From Pseudomonadota bacterium (GTDB taxonomy: Bacteria > Bdellovibrionota > UBA2428): a stretch of DNA of 36,169 bases. The position numbers were made by a program, and so were the translations under genes. The notes beneath the pieces were generated by a model. It did not search any database. It was not told where the DNA came from and saw nothing but the letters and a program-made list of their open reading frames with translations. The stretch is from the NCBI GenBank assembly GCA_018001635.1, contig JAGNHS010000032.1, positions 1 to 36,169 on the forward strand, given 5' to 3'. Of this stretch, positions 32,842-36,169 are shown one piece after another (positions within the stretch are counted from its first letter, which is position 1; the number at the start of each line of letters is the position of its first letter).

Positions 32842-35307
32842 TTGAGAGCAAACAATAGCTGGGCATCTAAATATCTCAACTTTTTAATCCGCCACAAAAA
32901 GCTTATCAATTTATTTTTTCTAGTCAGTGTCATTGGATCCTTTTTTGCGACTAAAAAACTTCAACTCAAAACCGATTTTGCAACATTACTTCCTGATAAT
33001 TTACCCAGCGTAAAAAATATTCGTCACCTAGAAAGTCGCCTAGGTAATACAGGCATCTTAGTTGTTGGCGTCGTGAGTCCAAATTTTGAAGCCAACAAAC
33101 GTTTTATTGAAGATCTCGCCAAACTCATGAAACCTCATGTTGGACCTGAATTACGTTATTTAGATTATAAATACAAAGATGTTGAAGATTTCATTTACAA
33201 ATTTGGACTGAGCTACTTAAGCACCGACAAACTTAAAGAAATCCATAAAATTATTTTAGAAAGTGTTGAAAAAAAGAAAGACGAAGCCTTTTCTTCATTT
33301 TTAGGAATTTCAGAAGAAAAGAAAAAAGTTCCTCGCTTCAAAGATTTTGCTCAAAAAATTCTCGACCCCAGCCTTCGCAAATTCTTAGACTATCGCGAGG
33401 CCTATTTAAGCGCTGAAGATGGTCACGTTCTGGCTATGGCTATTCGTCCCTCCAATGAACTTAAAAGTCTTGCGGCTACAACTAGACTCGTCAATCTTGT
33501 TCAAGATTACATTCGCAAACTGAATCCAAAAAATTACGATCCTGAAATGCAAACCTCACTATCGGGCAACATAAAACAAAGCGTAGAAGAATATGAAACC
33601 CTAAAAAAAGATTTGTTCGACACTTCCCTTTTACTTGTAAGCCTCATATTAGGCGTCTTGTTTTTATTTTTTTGGAATTTTTCTATACTCGGTCTTCTTT
33701 CGGTATCACTAGTGTCCGCTGTCCTTTGGACATTCGCTTTAACCCACTTTCATATTGGTTATTTAAATTCGCAAACAGCTTTCTTAGGCTCGATTGTTGT
33801 GGGTACAGGAATTAATTACGGTATTATTTATTTAGCTAGAGTCATTGAATATCTTAGAAGTGGCAACAGCATTTTTAACTCTGTCTATTTAGCTATCGAA
33901 AATTCTTTAATAGCGACCATTATTGCATCAGGATCCACCGCAATAGCCTTTTGCTCTCTATTTATTACTGAAAACAAAGGCCTCTCCCAATTTGCTTTCA
34001 TTGGAGGAATCGGAGTCTGCTTTTGTTGGTTAGTGAGCTTCACATTTTTACCTCTTTGGACTTATCAATTGCTAGAAAACGGTACCATGAAAATTAAAAA
34101 GCATCCATTTTCTTATGCTGTAGGACGCTGGTCTGTAGCTGCAAGTCATTGGATTTTGCGCAAACCTTGGATCGTAGGAAGCTTTATTATTATTTGCAGT
34201 TTTTTAAGTTTCGTTGGCTTTCATCAGATTTCAAACGATTTGATTGAATATAACTTTGATAAAGTCAGAAACAGAAATATTGTTTCTCCTGAAATTCAAA
34301 ATTTACGAAAAAGAGTTCATAAAGTTTTTTCAGTAAATTTAAATCCCTCTATCATTCTCACGGACTCTCAAGAGAAAGCCAAGCTCATCTGCCCCAGTTT
34401 TTACGCACTTAAAAAATCCATAGCTCCAGAAATTAACATGCTCGATGAATGCCTGAGCCTGCAACACTACTTACCTCCTGAAGCTAAAATCAGCTCCGAG
34501 AAGCGTGATTGGCTATTAAAATTAAAAACTTTATTTGAAGATCGCCTCGTTCGAGACAGCGAATATGGAGTGCGTTTAGCCCATTTTGCAAAAAGTATGG
34601 AATTTAGAGTTCCCACCCTCAAAGACATGCCCGATCAAATGCTTCATCGCTTTCGAGAAAATAATGGCAACTTAGGACTCTATGCTTACGTTTATCCTGA
34701 TAGTGAAAAACCCATCAACGATGGTCGAAATCTTATAGAATTCACTAATAGACTAAAATCCTTGCCTCTTATTCCCAGCGGAGAGACGGTGAGTGCGGCT
34801 GGCAATTCCTTCGTTTTTGCTGATTTGCTAGAGGGCATTAAAAGAGATGCACCACTAGTTTCTGTAATATCTTTTGTAGGTGTTTTATTAATTACATTCT
34901 TTTTGAGTGGTGGATGGAAGAGCGCTCTCTTTTTGGGAGCTTGCCTAAGCTTAGGTGTGCTCTGGATGTTTGGTCTTCAGGGTTTTGCTGGAATTAAATA
35001 CAACTTTTTCAACTTTATCGCACTTCCCTTAACTTTTGGAATTGGTGTCGATTACCCTGCTAACGTCTTTGTGAGATGTCGCCAAGAAAACTTTAAGCAC
35101 CTCCATACAATTATTCGCAATTCTGGAACGGCCGTGATTCTATGTTCACTGACAACCATCATTGGATATTACACATTGGTAGGATCCGCCAGCCAAGCTT
35201 TAGATTCCTTCGCTAGAATTGCACTCTATGGAGAGTTCACATGTCTTGTTGTCGCTATCCTTGTAGTTCCATGGGGTATCGAAAGATTCAAACGCAATTC
35301 AAAATAA
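32842..35307 (+). CDS. RND/MMPL-superfamily exporter
   Basis: 821 residues in two similar halves. Each half has one membrane helix, a large periplasmic domain and a bundle of about five helices: first half anchor near 19-37 and bundle about 260-410, second half anchor near 440-460 and bundle about 680-815. Motifs in the bundles (GTGINYGIIYLARV and FGIGVDYPANVFVRC) mark the RND helix-4 region. The overall plan matches MMPL- and HpnN-type lipid exporters rather than tripartite drug pumps. The only available start in this frame is TTG, with AGAGG 8 nt upstream and an in-frame stop seven codons before it. Substrate unknown; an envelope lipid is likely. Confidence 0.88.
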   Translation: MRANNSWASKYLNFLIRHKKLINLFFLVSVIGSFFATKKLQLKTDFATLLPDNLPSVKNIRHLESRLGNTGILVVGVVSPNFEANKRFIEDLAKLMKPHVGPELRYLDYKYKDVEDFIYKFGLSYLSTDKLKEIHKIILESVEKKKDEAFSSFLGISEEKKKVPRFKDFAQKILDPSLRKFLDYREAYLSAEDGHVLAMAIRPSNELKSLAATTRLVNLVQDYIRKLNPKNYDPEMQTSLSGNIKQSVEEYETLKKDLFDTSLLLVSLILGVLFLFFWNFSILGLLSVSLVSAVLWTFALTHFHIGYLNSQTAFLGSIVVGTGINYGIIYLARVIEYLRSGNSIFNSVYLAIENSLIATIIASGSTAIAFCSLFITENKGLSQFAFIGGIGVCFCWLVSFTFLPLWTYQLLENGTMKIKKHPFSYAVGRWSVAASHWILRKPWIVGSFIIICSFLSFVGFHQISNDLIEYNFDKVRNRNIVSPEIQNLRKRVHKVFSVNLNPSIILTDSQEKAKLICPSFYALKKSIAPEINMLDECLSLQHYLPPEAKISSEKRDWLLKLKTLFEDRLVRDSEYGVRLAHFAKSMEFRVPTLKDMPDQMLHRFRENNGNLGLYAYVYPDSEKPINDGRNLIEFTNRLKSLPLIPSGETVSAAGNSFVFADLLEGIKRDAPLVSVISFVGVLLITFFLSGGWKSALFLGACLSLGVLWMFGLQGFAGIKYNFFNFIALPLTFGIGVDYPANVFVRCRQENFKHLHTIIRNSGTAVILCSLTTIIGYYTLVGSASQALDSFARIALYGEFTCLVVAILVVPWGIERFKRNSK

Positions 35308-35312
35308 TATAA

Positions 35313-36161
35313 TTATTTGATAGCAAAAAAAGGACGGCTCTCACAGTCCTGCAACTCTTTATAACGTTTCTTCAAATCGTCAGAAACTTTTTCAAGTGAA
35401 AGTTCCATTAATTTTGTTTCAACTAAATATTCTAATCTCTCTAATTGAACCACTCGTCGTTCCCACACTTCTTCAACCTCTGTAGCCGCATCGCGCGCTT
35501 TGTAGGCATTTTTAAAAAGTTCAAACTTAGGGTGCTTTAACATTGATTCTTTTGCCTTAAGCGCCATCTCTGAACTCATCACCTTTGCAGGTCCGTGAGT
35601 GATTCCATAAGAAGAATAAAATACAGGATAACGCTCTTTTAAATAAAATTTAATTTCTTTAAAAATAGAATCCAAATAATCCTGAGCTTTAGTCGCCGCG
35701 CTTTCGGCTTTTTCTTTAAATTCCTTTTCTTTTTTAATAACCGATTTTATCTTCATAAGAATTCTATCAGTCTCTTGGATCTCCAAACCTGTAGAGCTTA
35801 TCAACGAATCAAAAACACTTTTCTCAATCTCTGTCATTTTTGATAAGACTCTTTTTAAAGTTGCTTTTTCTAAGTTATGATTAATTTTAATTTCTTTTTG
35901 TCTTAAAAACCAAGAAGACGTTGTGATTGGAACATCGATAGATTTTTCATTTTTCAAAACATAGGCATGAGCCTCATCAGCACCCACCACACCATCTTCA
36001 TTATAATCTGCAGAAATCGCCTCAGCTTTTTCAGTCATCCCATTATAGGCTTCCATAAAATAACCTCTGATAATGGTAGCTGCTATAGTGGCAAAAATCA
36101 AAGCATCTGCCCACTCGTAAGCGGTGCGCATCTGATTGTCTTGCTTAAAAACTATACTCAC
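35313..36161 (-). CDS. Signal-peptidase-like membrane anchor with EF-hand loop, no catalytic Ser (start uncertain)
   Basis: At least 282 residues from a GTG at 36161; the frame stays open to the window edge, and an ATG at 36131 is an alternative start. Residues 16-39 (EWADALIFATIAATIIR, then FMEAY) closely match the N-terminal anchor of type I signal peptidases of the EWxDAIxFAxIAATIIRxFFxEAY kind. In those enzymes the next residues hold the catalytic Ser (IPTSSM-type); here the sequence is NGMTEKAEA and no Ser-Met pair or downstream Lys box is seen. It continues with a perfect 12-residue EF-hand loop (DYNEDGVVGADE, 52-63) and about 200 helical, coiled-coil-like residues. It looks like an inactive anchor recruited for another periplasmic role. 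Convergent with the RND gene, 5 nt apart. Confidence 0.7.
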   Translation of the reverse strand: MSIVFKQDNQMRTAYEWADALIFATIAATIIRGYFMEAYNGMTEKAEAISADYNEDGVVGADEAHAYVLKNEKSIDVPITTSSWFLRQKEIKINHNLEKATLKRVLSKMTEIEKSVFDSLISSTGLEIQETDRILMKIKSVIKKEKEFKEKAESAATKAQDYLDSIFKEIKFYLKERYPVFYSSYGITHGPAKVMSSEMALKAKESMLKHPKFELFKNAYKARDAATEVEEVWERRVVQLERLEYLVETKLMELSLEKVSDDLKKRYKELQDCESRPFFAIK

Positions 36162-36169
36162 AATCTTAA

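Noticed and set aside
1..36169. CRISPR array, tRNA/rRNA genes, prophage or transposase
   Set aside because: No regularly spaced repeats, no cloverleaf-like sequence, and no integrase, transposase or phage structural motifs were seen by eye.

Overview
The window looks like a piece of chromosome from a low-GC, Gram-negative bacterium with a rich envelope. Many genes encode exported proteins and lipoproteins (lipoboxes in PstS and in at least three unknown proteins), there is a prepilin-like pair and an RND exporter, and the metabolic genes are those of an amino-acid-consuming organism. Overall style (ATGA and TAATG coupled genes, AAGGAG-type ribosome sites, many orphan secreted proteins, complete valine and propionate catabolism) suggests a Bdellovibrionota-like predator or relative. 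That assignment is inference; no 16S or other phylogenetic marker is present. I see no tRNA, rRNA, CRISPR array, transposase or phage gene, and no gene-free stretch longer than 300 bases.

Layout. 1-3127 (minus): two exported, membrane-anchored proteins with pilin-like N-termini; the second runs off the left edge. 3289-4502 (minus): MsrB and an exported helical protein. 4757-6176 (plus): a small secreted duplicated-motif protein, a 164-bp element bounded by a perfect 30-bp inverted repeat, and an exported unknown. 6173-12289 (minus): a complete phosphate module in transcription order phoB-phoR-pstS-pstC-pstA-pstB-phoU, with an 11-bp repeat array before pstS. 12480-15029 (plus): galU followed by a membrane histidine kinase and an OmpR-type regulator in one tight operon. 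15169-19661: four exported proteins of unknown role, one with a kinase- or IucA/IucC-like core motif.

19774-24007 (plus): prpB-prpC-queH-mmsA. 24015-27735 (minus): three exported unknowns. 27829-28425 (plus): an exported MsrA. 28509-32754 (plus): acyl-CoA dehydrogenase, enoyl-CoA hydratase, 3-hydroxyisobutyryl-CoA hydrolase, 3-hydroxyisobutyrate dehydrogenase and a pterin carbinolamine dehydratase. Together with mmsA and prpBC this gives a nearly continuous route from isobutyryl-CoA (valine) to propionyl-CoA and on to pyruvate plus succinate, in two blocks split by exported-protein genes. 32842-35307 (plus) is an RND/MMPL exporter. 35313-36161 (minus) encodes a protein whose N-terminus looks like the membrane anchor of signal peptidase I but lacks the catalytic serine segment, followed by an EF-hand loop and helices.

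Items most worth a second look: the perfect inverted-repeat element at 5027-5190, the pseudo-signal-peptidase at the right edge, the oversized prepilin with a Cys-rich and lectin-like C-terminus at the left edge, the exported kinase-like protein at 15.6-17.2 kb, and a start-codon-sequestering hairpin at 5254-5285.
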